From assembly GCA_035540495.1 (NCBI GenBank), contig DATLGL010000050.1:13459-77458 (forward strand): a stretch of 64,000 bases of DNA, in the 5' to 3' direction. The notes under the pieces are model-generated. The model did not search any database. It saw nothing but the letters and a program-made list of their open reading frames with translations, and was not told the DNA's origin. A program made the position numbers and the translations under genes. The DNA is from DASVEG01 sp035540495. Its GTDB lineage: Bacteria > Actinomycetota > Acidimicrobiia > Acidimicrobiales > CADCTF01. Below, piece by piece: positions 1 to 9,095 of the stretch; the stretch's first letter is position 1, and each line of letters begins with the position of its first letter.

Positions 1-249
1 CTCGCACGGCTCGTCGACATCTATGCCCGCCGTCCGCAGGTCCAGGAGCGCATCACCGCTCAGGTGGCCGACGCGCTCGAGCGGGTGCTGCAGCCGCGCG
101 GCGTGCTCGTCGTCATCGAGGCGGAGCACCTGTGCATGTCGGCCCGCGGGGTGAAGAAACCGGGCGCGAGCACGGTGACGTCAGCCGTGCGCGGACTGTT
201 CCGCGACGATGCCCGCACGCGTGCCGAGGCGATGGCGTTCATCCACTAG
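1..249 (+). CDS. folE: GTP cyclohydrolase I, C-terminal fragment (gene starts before the window)
   Basis: The frame is open from base 1 to the TAG at 247-249 and gives about 82 residues. The block around VVIEAEHLCMSARGVKKPGA is the characteristic C-terminal zinc/substrate region of FolE: the Cys of HLCM is a zinc ligand, followed by the RGV-KPG and TSAVRG motifs. FolE converts GTP to 7,8-dihydroneopterin triphosphate, the first step of folate synthesis, which fits folP, folB and folK directly downstream. The N-terminal half, including the catalytic His-Cys pair, lies outside the window. Confidence 0.93.
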   Translation, partial: LARLVDIYARRPQVQERITAQVADALERVLQPRGVLVVIEAEHLCMSARGVKKPGASTVTSAVRGLFRDDARTRAEAMAFIH

Positions 250-316
250 GGCTCTGGCCCGGACTCTCGAGCTCTTTCACGGAACGTCAGTCACTTTCGT
301 GGCGCAAGACGTGTCG

Positions 317-322
317 TATCCT
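317..322 (+). promoter_or_regulatory. Predicted -10 box for folP (leaderless)
   Basis: TATCCT lies 8 bases before the GTG start of folP. There is no Shine-Dalgarno sequence, so transcription probably begins at or next to the start codon. No convincing -35 box is visible. The 81-bp gap after folE suggests folP opens a separate transcription unit. Confidence 0.4.
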
Positions 323-330
323 TCCCGACC

Positions 331-1116
331 GTGCGCTCCGGCCGTCCCCTCGTGATGGGGGTCGTCAACGTCACGCCCGACTCGTTCTCCGACGGCGGGC
401 AGTGGTTCGATCGTGATGCCGCGATCGCGCACGGGCTCGCGCTCATCGAGGAAGGCGCCGATGTCGTCGACGTCGGCGGCGAGTCGACCCGTCCCGGCGC
501 CGCCCCGGTCGACGAGGCCGAGGAGCTGCGCCGGGTGATCCCCGTCGTCGAGGCCCTGGCGGCGGACGCACGGGCGCGGATCAGCATCGACACCCGGAAA
601 CCGGTGGTGGCCGAGCGGGCGATCGAGGCCGGTGCAACGCTGCTCAACGACGTCTCGGCGTCACTGGCCGGTGTCGCCGCGGCAGCCGGCGGGCACGTGG
701 GGTACGTCGCCATGCACATGCGTGGCACGCCGGAGACCATGCAGCACGACCCGCGCTACGACGACGTCGTTCGCGAGGTGCGCGACTTCCTCGTCGCCAA
801 GGCCGACGAGGCGCGCGCGCTCGGCGTCGGTGAGGTCTGGATCGATCCGGGCATCGGGTTCGGGAAGACGGGCGACCACAACCTGTCGGTCCTCCGCCAC
901 CTGCGCGTGCTCGTCGACACCGGGTACCCGGTCGTGATCGGCACCTCGCGGAAGCGGTTCCTCCAGCGGCTTCTCGACGCGCCGGCAGACGATGTCCTCG
1001 AAGGGTCGCTCGCGACGAGCGTCGCCGCGATGAGCGCCGGCGCGGCCATGGTTCGTGTGCACGACGTGCGAGCAGCGGCGCAGGCCGCGCGCATCGTGGG
1101 GGAGGCGGTCGCGTGA
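331..1116 (+). CDS. folP: Dihydropteroate synthase
   Basis: This 261-residue TIM-barrel enzyme condenses 6-hydroxymethyl-7,8-dihydropterin diphosphate with p-aminobenzoate in folate synthesis. The N-terminal signature GVVNVTPDSFSDGG (about residues 10-23) is complete, followed by the GGESTRPGA loop (about 50-60), the DVSA segment, the IDPGIGFGKT loop and the C-terminal SRKRF motif with the substrate-binding Lys/Arg. Length is normal for the family. The GTG start at 331 is only a few residues before the first conserved motif, so it is well placed. It overlaps the next gene by a GTGA junction. Confidence 0.96.
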   Translation: MRSGRPLVMGVVNVTPDSFSDGGQWFDRDAAIAHGLALIEEGADVVDVGGESTRPGAAPVDEAEELRRVIPVVEALAADARARISIDTRKPVVAERAIEAGATLLNDVSASLAGVAAAAGGHVGYVAMHMRGTPETMQHDPRYDDVVREVRDFLVAKADEARALGVGEVWIDPGIGFGKTGDHNLSVLRHLRVLVDTGYPVVIGTSRKRFLQRLLDAPADDVLEGSLATSVAAMSAGAAMVRVHDVRAAAQAARIVGEAVA

Positions 1117-1607
1117 GGGGGAAGTGGGAGCGCGGGATCCAGCCGCGGAACTTCGCATGGATCATGCGCGACAAGCTCGCCGTCAGCGAGCGCCCCGGCG
1201 GCTACGCGCGGAACCACCGCAAGGTTCGGCGCCACGAGGAGATCCTCTGGCTGCGGAACCAGGGCTTCACGCGGATCGTCTCGCTCCTGCCGTCGCCCCA
1301 CAACCTCCACGCGTACGACGAGCTCGGCATGGCCTGGTCGCACTTCCCGTTCCCGACCGGGTCGGAGTCGAAGCAGGTGCTCGCCGAGCTCTACCCGCAG
1401 GTCCGTCACTGGGTCGCGTCCGGCGAGAAGCTCCTGCTCCACCAGGAGGAGCTGGGCGACCGGGTGATGGGCGTCGTCGCCGGGTTCCTCCTCTCGTCAG
1501 GTCTCGTCGACACGGGTCCGCACGCCGTCACCGTCACCGAGCAGATCCTCCATCGCCAGATGGGGCCGGCTGGCCGCGAGCTCGTGGCTGTCGCCGTCGA
1601 CCTCTGA
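1113..1607 (+). CDS. Dual-specificity-phosphatase-like protein lacking the catalytic cysteine
   Basis: This 164-residue protein sits between folP and folB and is translationally coupled to folP (GTGA overlap). The N-terminal PRNFAWIMRDKLAVSERPG and the WLRNQGFTRIVSLLPSPHN stretch resemble the opening strands of bacterial and eukaryotic dual-specificity phosphatases. Where the family has HC-x5-R, this protein has LHQEELGDRVMG (near residue 112): His and Arg keep the right spacing but Cys is replaced by Gln and the following Ser/Thr by Val. It is therefore probably a pseudophosphatase with a binding or structural role. Family assignment is by eye and moderately sure; function is unknown. A role in the unassigned dihydroneopterin phosphate dephosphorylation step is suggested only by position. 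Confidence 0.7.
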   Translation: MRGKWERGIQPRNFAWIMRDKLAVSERPGGYARNHRKVRRHEEILWLRNQGFTRIVSLLPSPHNLHAYDELGMAWSHFPFPTGSESKQVLAELYPQVRHWVASGEKLLLHQEELGDRVMGVVAGFLLSSGLVDTGPHAVTVTEQILHRQMGPAGRELVAVAVDL

Positions 1608-1620
1608 GCCCTTCGCCGAC

Positions 1621-1992
1621 GTGGACCTGATCCAGCTGCGCGGGCTTCGCGTCGTGGGCGTGCACGGGGTGCTGCCGGAAGAGCGCGAGCGGGCGCAGCC
1701 GTTCGAGGTCGACCTCGACATCGAGACCGACCTCTCGAGCGCCGGCGCGTCCGACCACCTCGACGACACCCTCGACTACGGCGCGCTGACGGCGATCGCG
1801 GAGCGGGTGGTCGCAGAGGAGTCGTACGGGCTGCTCGAGCGGGTGGCGGCCCGCGTCGCCGAGGCGCTCCTCGACGCGGACGAACGGGTCGCGTCGGTGA
1901 CCGTCACCGTCTGGAAGCTCAGGCCGCCCGTCCCCATGCAGCTCGACCGCGCGGGCGTGCGCATCACCAGACGAAGGCAGGCCGGCGGATGA
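1621..1992 (+). CDS. folB: Dihydroneopterin aldolase
   Basis: This 123-residue enzyme cleaves 7,8-dihydroneopterin to 6-hydroxymethyl-7,8-dihydropterin and glycolaldehyde. The N-terminal LRGLRVVGVHGVLPEERERAQPF matches the family opening (GxxGVxxxER), with the substrate Glu in the ER pair. Later come the LDYGAL motif, the LLERVAARVAEALL helix and the C-terminal VWKLRPPVP with the catalytic Lys. GTG 1621 is 13 bases after the previous stop. The 3' end overlaps folK by 4 bases (ATGA). Confidence 0.94.
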   Translation: MDLIQLRGLRVVGVHGVLPEERERAQPFEVDLDIETDLSSAGASDHLDDTLDYGALTAIAERVVAEESYGLLERVAARVAEALLDADERVASVTVTVWKLRPPVPMQLDRAGVRITRRRQAGG

Positions 1993-2432
1993 GGGTCTTC
2001 GTCGGCCTGGGCTCGAACATGGGCGACCGCATGACCCACCTGCGCGACGCGGTTCACTCCCTGCCCGGCCTCGTAGCGGTCTCTCCGGTGTACGAGACGG
2101 ATCCCGTCGGCGGCCCCGACCAGGGCACGTACCTCAACTGCGTGGCCGAGCTCGACGTCGATCTCACGCCGCGCCAGCTGCTCGGCATCTGCCACCGCCT
2201 CGAGTCGGCGGCCCACCGTGTGCGCACGGTCCGCTGGGGTCCGCGCACGCTCGACGTCGACATCCTGCTCATGGGTGACGAGGTCGTCGACGAGCCCGAT
2301 CTGCAGATCCCCCACCCGCGGATGCGGCAGCGGAAGTTCGTCCTCCAGCCGCTTCGCGATCTCGCTCCCGAACTCGTGACCGAAGACCTCGACCGGCTTG
2401 GCGGACGTGTCCGCCTCGTGGGTACCCTGTAG
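1989..2432 (+). CDS. folK: 2-amino-4-hydroxy-6-hydroxymethyldihydropteridine pyrophosphokinase
   Basis: At 147 residues this is a short but complete HPPK. The opening MRVFVGLGSNMGDR holds the glycine-rich LGSNMG motif, followed by SPVYETDPVGGPDQGTYLN, then the ATP/Mg region RWGPRTLDVDILL with the two Mg-binding Asp residues, and IPHPRM near residue 110. It transfers pyrophosphate from ATP to the pterin made by FolB, providing the substrate of FolP. ATG 1989 overlaps the folB stop, so it is part of the same operon. Confidence 0.95.
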   Translation: MRVFVGLGSNMGDRMTHLRDAVHSLPGLVAVSPVYETDPVGGPDQGTYLNCVAELDVDLTPRQLLGICHRLESAAHRVRTVRWGPRTLDVDILLMGDEVVDEPDLQIPHPRMRQRKFVLQPLRDLAPELVTEDLDRLGGRVRLVGTL

Positions 2433-2490
2433 GCGAACCACAACGAACGCGACCCGGGCGACCGGGCGCGGAACGTGAAGGTAGGAACCG

Positions 2491-3228
2491 TTGGGAGTGG
2501 CTCGTCGAGCCGTTCGCGTCATCGGGCCGGGTCGCGCCGGCCTCTCGCTGCTCGCCGCCTTCGACAAGGCGGGGTGGCGCGCGCTGCCGCCGCTGGGGCG
2601 GGGTGACGACATCTCGGATGCGGCGGCCGATGCCGACCTCCTCTTGATCACGACGCCCGATGGCGCTGTCGCCGACGTCGCCGCCGCCATCGAGCCGGTG
2701 CCGTCGTGCGTCGTCGCACACGTGTCGGGATCACTGACGCTCGACGTGCTCGCTCCGCATGCTCGGCGGGCGTCGCTCCACCCTCTACGGGCGCTGCCGA
2801 CGACGTCGAGCGACGTCACCGGAGCGTGGTTCGCGGTTGCCGGCGATCCGCTCGTCGCTGAGGCCGCAGCCGATCTCGGCGGCCGGGTGGTCGAGGTGGC
2901 CGACACCGCCGAGGCGCGGTCGGCCTACCACGCGGCTGCGGTGGTTGCGTCGAACCACCTCGTGGCGCTCCTCGACTCCGTCGAGCGGATCGCCGCTGTT
3001 GCGGGTGTCCCGCTCGACGCGTTCCTCGACCTCGTGCGGGGAACCGTCGACAACGTCGAGGTCATGGGGCCCGAGCGCGCGCTCACCGGTCCGGTCGCAC
3101 GAGGTGACTGGGACACGGTCGAGCGCCATCTCGAAGCGATCCCGTCCGGCGAGCGCGCGACGTACATGAAGCTCGCCGAAGCGGCGGCACGGCTCGCCGG
3201 CCGTGCGGGGGAGGTGCCGTGGCCATGA
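2491..3228 (+). CDS. Rossmann-fold DUF2520 domain protein
   Basis: The 245-residue protein opens with a nucleotide-binding VIGPGRAGLSLLAAF loop (GxGxxG) and continues with the ITTPDGAVADVAAAI and HVSGSLTLDVL segments typical of NADP-binding Rossmann proteins. The C-terminal helical half (YHAAAVVASNHLVALLDSVE) is the DUF2520 domain. Family members commonly lie next to panC in actinobacteria, as here (10-bp overlap), so a role in pantoate supply or a related reduction is plausible but unproven. The start is TTG 2491, or GTG 2497 two codons later; a gaaggtagga sequence upstream could serve as ribosome-binding site. Confidence 0.85.
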   Translation: MGVARRAVRVIGPGRAGLSLLAAFDKAGWRALPPLGRGDDISDAAADADLLLITTPDGAVADVAAAIEPVPSCVVAHVSGSLTLDVLAPHARRASLHPLRALPTTSSDVTGAWFAVAGDPLVAEAAADLGGRVVEVADTAEARSAYHAAAVVASNHLVALLDSVERIAAVAGVPLDAFLDLVRGTVDNVEVMGPERALTGPVARGDWDTVERHLEAIPSGERATYMKLAEAAARLAGRAGEVPWP

Positions 3229-4025
3229 GCGGCATCACCACGTTCGACACCATCGCCTCGTTCCGCGCCGCCCTCACCGAGGTGCGGCGCAGCGGACGCA
3301 CCGTCGGCCTCGTCCCGACGATGGGCTACCTCCACGAGGGCCACGTCTCGCTGATGCGTCGTGCGGCCGAGGAGAACGACGTCGCCGCCGCGACCATCTT
3401 CGTGAACCCCACGCAGTTCGGCGCGAACGAGGACTTCTCCCGCTACCCCCGCGACCTCGACCGCGACCTCGCGCTGGCGGCAGATGCGGGCGTGACGCTG
3501 CTCTTCACGCCGCCCGTCGAGGAGATGTATCCCGACGGACCGGGCGGCGGCCTCACGACGGTGACGGTCGCCGAGGTGAGCGAGGGGATGGAGGGCGCCG
3601 CGCGGCCGACGCACTTCGCCGGCGTCGCCACGGTGGTCGCGAAGCTCTTCAACATCGCCGGTCCGTGCCGGGCCTACTTCGGCGAGAAGGACTGGCAGCA
3701 GCTGCAGGTGATCACCCGCATGGTCCGCGACCTCGACTTCCCGATCGAGGTCGTCCCGTGCCAGATCGTGCGCGAGGCCGACGGCCTCGCCATGTCGAGC
3801 CGCAACGTCTACTTGTCGCCCGAGGAACGCGCCGCAGCCGTCGTGCTGTCCCGCGCGCTTCGAGCGGCGGCAGCCGCCGACGATCCCGTCTCGGTCATGA
3901 AGGACACCGTCGCAACCGAACCGCTCGTCGAGCTCGATTACGCCGAGCTGCACGACGACCGGCTCCTCATCGCCGCCCGAGTGGGCACCACCCGACTTCT
4001 CGACAACATGGAGTACTCACGCTGA
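3219..4025 (+). CDS. panC: Pantothenate synthetase (pantoate-beta-alanine ligase)
   Basis: The 268-residue enzyme activates pantoate with ATP and joins it to beta-alanine. The VPTMGYLHEGHVSLMRRA segment carries the HxGH-type nucleotidyl-transferase motif (HEGH), followed by FVNPTQFGANEDFSRYPRD, EKDWQQLQ and the C-terminal SSRNVYLS, which is the KMSKS equivalent. GTG 3219 is taken because it lies 5 bases after GGGGGAGG; ATG 3225 is an in-frame alternative. It overlaps the DUF2520 gene and shares a stop-start junction with panD, whose product makes its beta-alanine. Confidence 0.96.
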   Translation: MAMSGITTFDTIASFRAALTEVRRSGRTVGLVPTMGYLHEGHVSLMRRAAEENDVAAATIFVNPTQFGANEDFSRYPRDLDRDLALAADAGVTLLFTPPVEEMYPDGPGGGLTTVTVAEVSEGMEGAARPTHFAGVATVVAKLFNIAGPCRAYFGEKDWQQLQVITRMVRDLDFPIEVVPCQIVREADGLAMSSRNVYLSPEERAAAVVLSRALRAAAAADDPVSVMKDTVATEPLVELDYAELHDDRLLIAARVGTTRLLDNMEYSR

Positions 4026-4411
4026 TGCGCCGCCGCATGATGAAGTCCAAGATCCACCGGGCGACCGTCACCGACGCGAACCTGAACTACGTGGGGTCGA
4101 TCACGATCGACACCGACCTGATGGAGGCGGCCGACCTCCTCGAGTGGGAGCAGGTCGCGGTGGTCGACATCGACAACGGCAACCGGTTCGAGACGTACGT
4201 GATCCCGGGGGCCGCCGGATCGGGCGCGATGTGCCTCAACGGCGCGGCCGCTCGCCTCGTCCACCCGGGAGACCGGATCATCGTCATCAGCTACGCCGAC
4301 TACGAGCCGGCCGAGCTCGAAGGGTTCGAGCCGAGCATCGTCCACGTCGACCGGTCGAACCGCATCATCTCCGAGGAGATGGCCTCGCTCGAGGCTCGTG
4401 TCGACGCGTAG
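4025..4411 (+). CDS. panD: Aspartate 1-decarboxylase proenzyme
   Basis: This 128-residue pyruvoyl enzyme makes beta-alanine from aspartate for PanC. The motif YVGSITIDTDLMEAADL contains the Gly-Ser self-cleavage site (about residues 24-25) that generates the pyruvoyl group. The conserved GAAGSGAMCLNGAAARL and GDRIIVISYADY segments follow. Start ATG 4025 overlaps the panC stop by one base. The first five residues (MRRRM) are variable, and ATG at 4037 or 4040 could also be used. Confidence 0.95.
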   Translation: MRRRMMKSKIHRATVTDANLNYVGSITIDTDLMEAADLLEWEQVAVVDIDNGNRFETYVIPGAAGSGAMCLNGAAARLVHPGDRIIVISYADYEPAELEGFEPSIVHVDRSNRIISEEMASLEARVDA

Positions 4412-4415
4412 CGCG

Positions 4416-4421
4416 TAGCGT
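4416..4421 (+). promoter_or_regulatory. Predicted -10 box for nadB (leaderless)
   Basis: TAGCGT ends 7 bases before the ATG of nadB, in the 17-bp gap after panD. There is no Shine-Dalgarno sequence. It would give the NAD genes their own leaderless transcript inside the larger operon. Confidence 0.35.
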
Positions 4422-4428
4422 CGTCGGG

Positions 4429-5991
4429 ATGCCGACGGCCGACCTCGACCTCCTCGTGCTCGGCAGTGGGGTCGCCGGTCTGTCCGCCGCGGTGCGGGCC
4501 GCCAGCGAGGAGCGCGGTTTGCGAGTGGGCGTGCTCACCAAGGGCGAGCTGATCCAGTCCGCGACGCGATGGGCGCAGGGTGGCGTCGCCGCGGTGCTCG
4601 GCGGCGACGAGGACTCCACCGATCTCCACCTCGCCGACACCCTCAGCGCCGGGGCGGGGCTGTGCGACGTCGACGCCGTGCGTGTCCTCGTCGACGAGGG
4701 GCCGACGCGGGTCAACGAGCTCATCGCGCTCGGCGCGGTGTTCGACGTCGACCACGAGGGCAGGCTGCTCAAGGCTCGCGAGGGCGGCCACTCGATGCCG
4801 CGCATCGTGCACGCCGGCGGCGCCGCGACCGGCATGGAGATCGAGCGCGCGCTCGTCGCGGCCGTCCACCTCACGGCAGCCGCGGTGATGGAGCACTCGT
4901 TCGCGCTCGACCTGGTCGTCGAGAACGGACGGTGCGTGGGCGTTCGCGCGCGCATGTCAGACGGAGAGCTGGCGGAGGTTCGGGCCGAGCACACGATCGT
5001 CGCCACGGGAGGCGCAGGACAGCTGTTCGCGGTCACCACGAACCCGCAGGAAGCGACGGGCGACGGCATCGCGATGGCGATCCGCGCGGGCGTTCCGGTG
5101 GCCGACGTGGAGTTCATGCAGTTCCACCCGACCGCACTGCACCACCCGGCCATGCCGCGGCCCTTGCTCTCCGAGGCGTTGCGGGGCCACGGCGCGCTGC
5201 TCCGCGACTCGCGCGGCGAGCGCTTCGTGGACGAGCTCCAGCCCCGTGACGTCGTCTCGCGGGCGATGACCGCGGTGATGCTCGAGCAGGGAGTCGACCA
5301 CCTCTGGCTCGACGCGACCGAGTTGGAGCGCTTCGACGAGCGCTTCCCGACGATCTCCGCGTCGGTCCGTGACATCGGACTCGATCCCTCGCGCGACTGG
5401 CTGCCGATCGCGCCTGCGGCGCACTACCTGTCGGGTGGCGTCGTCACCGACCTCGACGGCGCCAGCGCCATGGGCGGGCTCTGGGCCTGCGGGGAGGCCG
5501 CGTGCACGGGCGTTCACGGGGCGAACCGACTGGCGTCGAACTCGTTGCTGGAAGGGATGGTGTTCGGCGCGCGGGTGGTCGAGGCGATCGTCGGAGGCAA
5601 GACGGAGGCCGAGCCGACGGGAGCGATGCGCGCGGTGGTGGGCTCCCCCGAAGGTCGCATCGTCGTCGACCTGCCTCCGGAGCCGGGGGAACGCGGCCTC
5701 GTCGCGACGTCCGGCAGGGCAACCGCGAAGCGCCGCGACGAGCTGCAGCGCGCGATGACCGAAGGTGCAGGCGTCCTCCGGAACGCCACGTCGCTCGCCG
5801 AGACCCAGCGGGTCGCGGCCGCCGTCAGCGACGACGACGACGCCGAGCTCCGCAACCTGCGGACGGTCGCGCTCGCCCTGCTCGCGGCTGCCGAAGAACG
5901 CCAGGAGAGCCGCGGCGCCCACACCAGAACGGACCACCCGCAGACGTCGCCGGCCTTCGAGCGGCGACTCGTCGTCACCGGAAGAGCGTGA
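4429..5991 (+). CDS. nadB: L-aspartate oxidase
   Basis: This 520-residue flavoprotein oxidises aspartate to iminoaspartate, the first step of de novo NAD synthesis. It shows an N-terminal FAD-binding LVLGSGVAGLSAAVRA, then WAQGGVAAVLG, GGHSMPRIVHAGGAATG, the ATGGAGQLF segment, FMQFHPTAL and the C-terminal ANRLASNSLLEGMVFG typical of the succinate dehydrogenase/NadB flavoprotein family. The start is ATG 4429; longer readings run back through panD in another frame and are not credible. No quinolinate synthase (nadA) lies in the window, so NadA must be encoded elsewhere. Confidence 0.95.
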   Translation: MPTADLDLLVLGSGVAGLSAAVRAASEERGLRVGVLTKGELIQSATRWAQGGVAAVLGGDEDSTDLHLADTLSAGAGLCDVDAVRVLVDEGPTRVNELIALGAVFDVDHEGRLLKAREGGHSMPRIVHAGGAATGMEIERALVAAVHLTAAAVMEHSFALDLVVENGRCVGVRARMSDGELAEVRAEHTIVATGGAGQLFAVTTNPQEATGDGIAMAIRAGVPVADVEFMQFHPTALHHPAMPRPLLSEALRGHGALLRDSRGERFVDELQPRDVVSRAMTAVMLEQGVDHLWLDATELERFDERFPTISASVRDIGLDPSRDWLPIAPAAHYLSGGVVTDLDGASAMGGLWACGEAACTGVHGANRLASNSLLEGMVFGARVVEAIVGGKTEAEPTGAMRAVVGSPEGRIVVDLPPEPGERGLVATSGRATAKRRDELQRAMTEGAGVLRNATSLAETQRVAAAVSDDDDAELRNLRTVALALLAAAEERQESRGAHTRTDHPQTSPAFERRLVVTGRA

Positions 5992-5995
5992 TCTC

Positions 5996-6859
5996 GTGAG
6001 CGATCTCCACCCGCCCATCCCCGCAGTTCGCGAAGCCGTCGCGCGAGCGCTCGCCGAAGACCTGGCGCCGCTCGGCGACATGACCGCGGGCTTGCTGCCG
6101 ATCGACGTGCAGGCGACCGCCCTGTTCGTCAGCCGCGACGAAGGCGTCGTCGCCGGGCGGGTGTGCGCGGTCGAGACGTTCACCCAGATCGATCCATCCG
6201 TCGTCGTGGAGTGGCGGATCGACGACGGTGCGGAGGTCGGCGCGGGCGACGTCATCGCCCGCGTCGAGGGGCCGCTGCCGTCGATCCTGATGGCGGAGCG
6301 GACCGCCCTGAACTTCATGCGTCACCTGTCGGGCGTCGCGACACTGACCCGTCGTTTCGTCCGCGCCACCCACGGGCAGGCGACGATCCTCGACACCCGC
6401 AAGACGACGCCCGGCCTTCGCGCCCTCGAGAAGGCGGCCGTGCGCGCCGGCGGCGGCGCCAACCACCGAGGATCGCTCTCCGACGGCGTGCTGATCAAGG
6501 ACAACCACCTCGGCGGCCTCACGATCACCGAAGCGGTGCGGCGGGCGAAGCTCCGCTGGCCCGGCAGGCTCGTCGAGGTCGAGTGCGACGACGTCAAGCA
6601 GGTGAAGGAGGCCGTTGCCGCGGGCGCGTCGATGGTGATGCTCGACAACATGACGCCGGCGAAGGTCCGTTCGGCGATCAAGGCGCTCCGGGCCTCGGTG
6701 TCCGACGGCGCGACCGCACCGCTCGTCGAGGTGTCCGGTCGGATGACTTTGGAGTCCGTCGGCGAGTACGCCAGGATCAACGGCGTCGACTACATCTCGG
6801 TCGGCGCCCTGACCCACTCGGCCCCGGTGCTCGACATCGGCTTGGACCTCGAAGACTGA
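5996..6859 (+). CDS. nadC: Nicotinate-nucleotide pyrophosphorylase (quinolinate phosphoribosyltransferase)
   Basis: The 287-residue enzyme converts quinolinate and PRPP to nicotinate mononucleotide. Recognisable blocks are ALAEDLAPLGDMTAGLL at the N-terminus, AERTALNFMRHLSGVATLTRRFV, ILDTRKTTPGLRALEKAAVRAGGG (substrate-binding Arg, Lys and His residues), HRGSLSDGVLIKDNHL and VEVECDDVKQ. GTG 5996 begins 4 bases after the nadB stop. The gene lies between nadB and coaX in one co-oriented run. Confidence 0.95.
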   Translation: MSDLHPPIPAVREAVARALAEDLAPLGDMTAGLLPIDVQATALFVSRDEGVVAGRVCAVETFTQIDPSVVVEWRIDDGAEVGAGDVIARVEGPLPSILMAERTALNFMRHLSGVATLTRRFVRATHGQATILDTRKTTPGLRALEKAAVRAGGGANHRGSLSDGVLIKDNHLGGLTITEAVRRAKLRWPGRLVEVECDDVKQVKEAVAAGASMVMLDNMTPAKVRSAIKALRASVSDGATAPLVEVSGRMTLESVGEYARINGVDYISVGALTHSAPVLDIGLDLED

Positions 6860-6861
6860 AC

Positions 6862-7658
<797 letters not shown>

Positions 7659-7662
<4 letters not shown>

Positions 7663-9095
7663 CGTCGAACCAGATCCCGTACCGCTTCGGACGCGACCGC
7701 GATGCGGCGTCGCTGCACTCGCAGTTCGCCTCGTTGAGCCCCGGCGAGGAGACCGGCGTCGTCGTCTCCGTCGCCGGCCGCGTCATGCTCCACCGGCCGA
7801 CCGGGAAGCTCACCTTCTCGACCCTCGTCGACTCGACCGGGTCGATCCAGCTGTTCTCGGGCGCCTCGTGGACGAGCGAGTACGACGCGCTCCAGAAGCT
7901 CAACCTCGGCGACTGGGTCGGCGCCACCGGGGAGATCGTCACCACCCGCAAGGGCGAGCTCTCGATCAAGGTCCAGGACTGGGCCGTGCTGGCCGAGGTG
8001 CGTGAAGGACGGAGCTTCGGCGACAAGTGGAAGGGCGTCTCCGACGTCGACCTCCGCTATCGCCAGCGCTACGTCGACCTCTGGGCGAACGAACGCTCCC
8101 GCGAGGTCTTCCAGCTGCGGTCGCGCGTCGTGAGCCTCATGCGCCGGTATCTCGAAGACCGAGGGTTCGTGGAGGTCGAGACGCCGCTGCTCCACCCCAT
8201 CCCGGGCGGAGCCACCGCGAAGCCGTTCATCACCCACCACAACGCGCTCGACCTCGACCTGTACCTCCGCATCGCGCCCGAGCTGTACCTCAAGCGACTG
8301 GTCGTCGGCGGCTTCGAGAAGGTGTTCGAGATCGGCCGGGTGTTCCGCAACGAAGGGCTGTCGACGCGTCACAACCCCGAGTTCTCGATGCTCGAGCTGT
8401 ACGAGGCCTACGCCGACTACCACGACATGATGCGGCTCTTCGAGGAGCTCGTCGCCCACCTCGCGCTCGAAGTGCGTGGCACCACGAAGCTGACGTACGG
8501 CGATCGCGAGCTCGACCTCACCCCGCCGTGGCAGCGGGCCACGATGAGCGACCTCATCGAACAGCACGTGGGCATCCGGGTCGACATCCGCATGCAGGTC
8601 GACGAGCTGCGCAAGATCGCATCCGAACACGACGTCCACGTCGAAGACGACTGGGGCCCCGGCAAGCTCCTGCTCGAGATCTACGAGAAGACGACGGAGC
8701 ACCAGCTCTGGGGCCCGGTGTTCGTCGTCGACTACCCGAAGGAGGTCTCGCCGCTGGCGCGAGATCACCGCGAGGTGCCCGGCCTGGTGGAGCGGTTCGA
8801 GCCGATTGTGGCCGGCCGAGAGCTCGGCAACGCCTTCAGCGAGCTCAACGACCCCGACGAGCAACGCCGCACGTTCGAGGCGCAGGCCGCGGCGAAGGCG
8901 GCCGGCGACGACGAGGCGATGTCGGTCGACGACGACTACGTCCGCGCGCTCGAGTTCGGGCTTCCGCCTACTGGTGGGCTGGGTCTGGGTATCGATCGGC
9001 TCGTGATGTTGCTGGCGGACGTCCACACGATCCGAGACGTGATCCTCTTCCCGACGCTCCGCCCCGAGCAGACGGAAGGGCGAGAGGCCGACTGA
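7659..9095 (+). CDS. lysS: Lysyl-tRNA synthetase, class II
   Basis: The 478-residue synthetase has an N-terminal OB-fold anticodon-binding domain (about residues 30-150) and a class II catalytic domain. Motif 1 is near FVEVETPLLHPIPGGATAKPF, motif 2 is FEIGRVFRNEGLSTRHNPEF, and motif 3 is LPPTGGLGLGIDRLVMLL near the end. The spacing and length are normal for a bacterial LysRS. ATG 7659 overlaps the coaX stop. The gene closes the cofactor superoperon and overlaps the following phosphoesterase gene at a CTGA junction. Confidence 0.96.
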
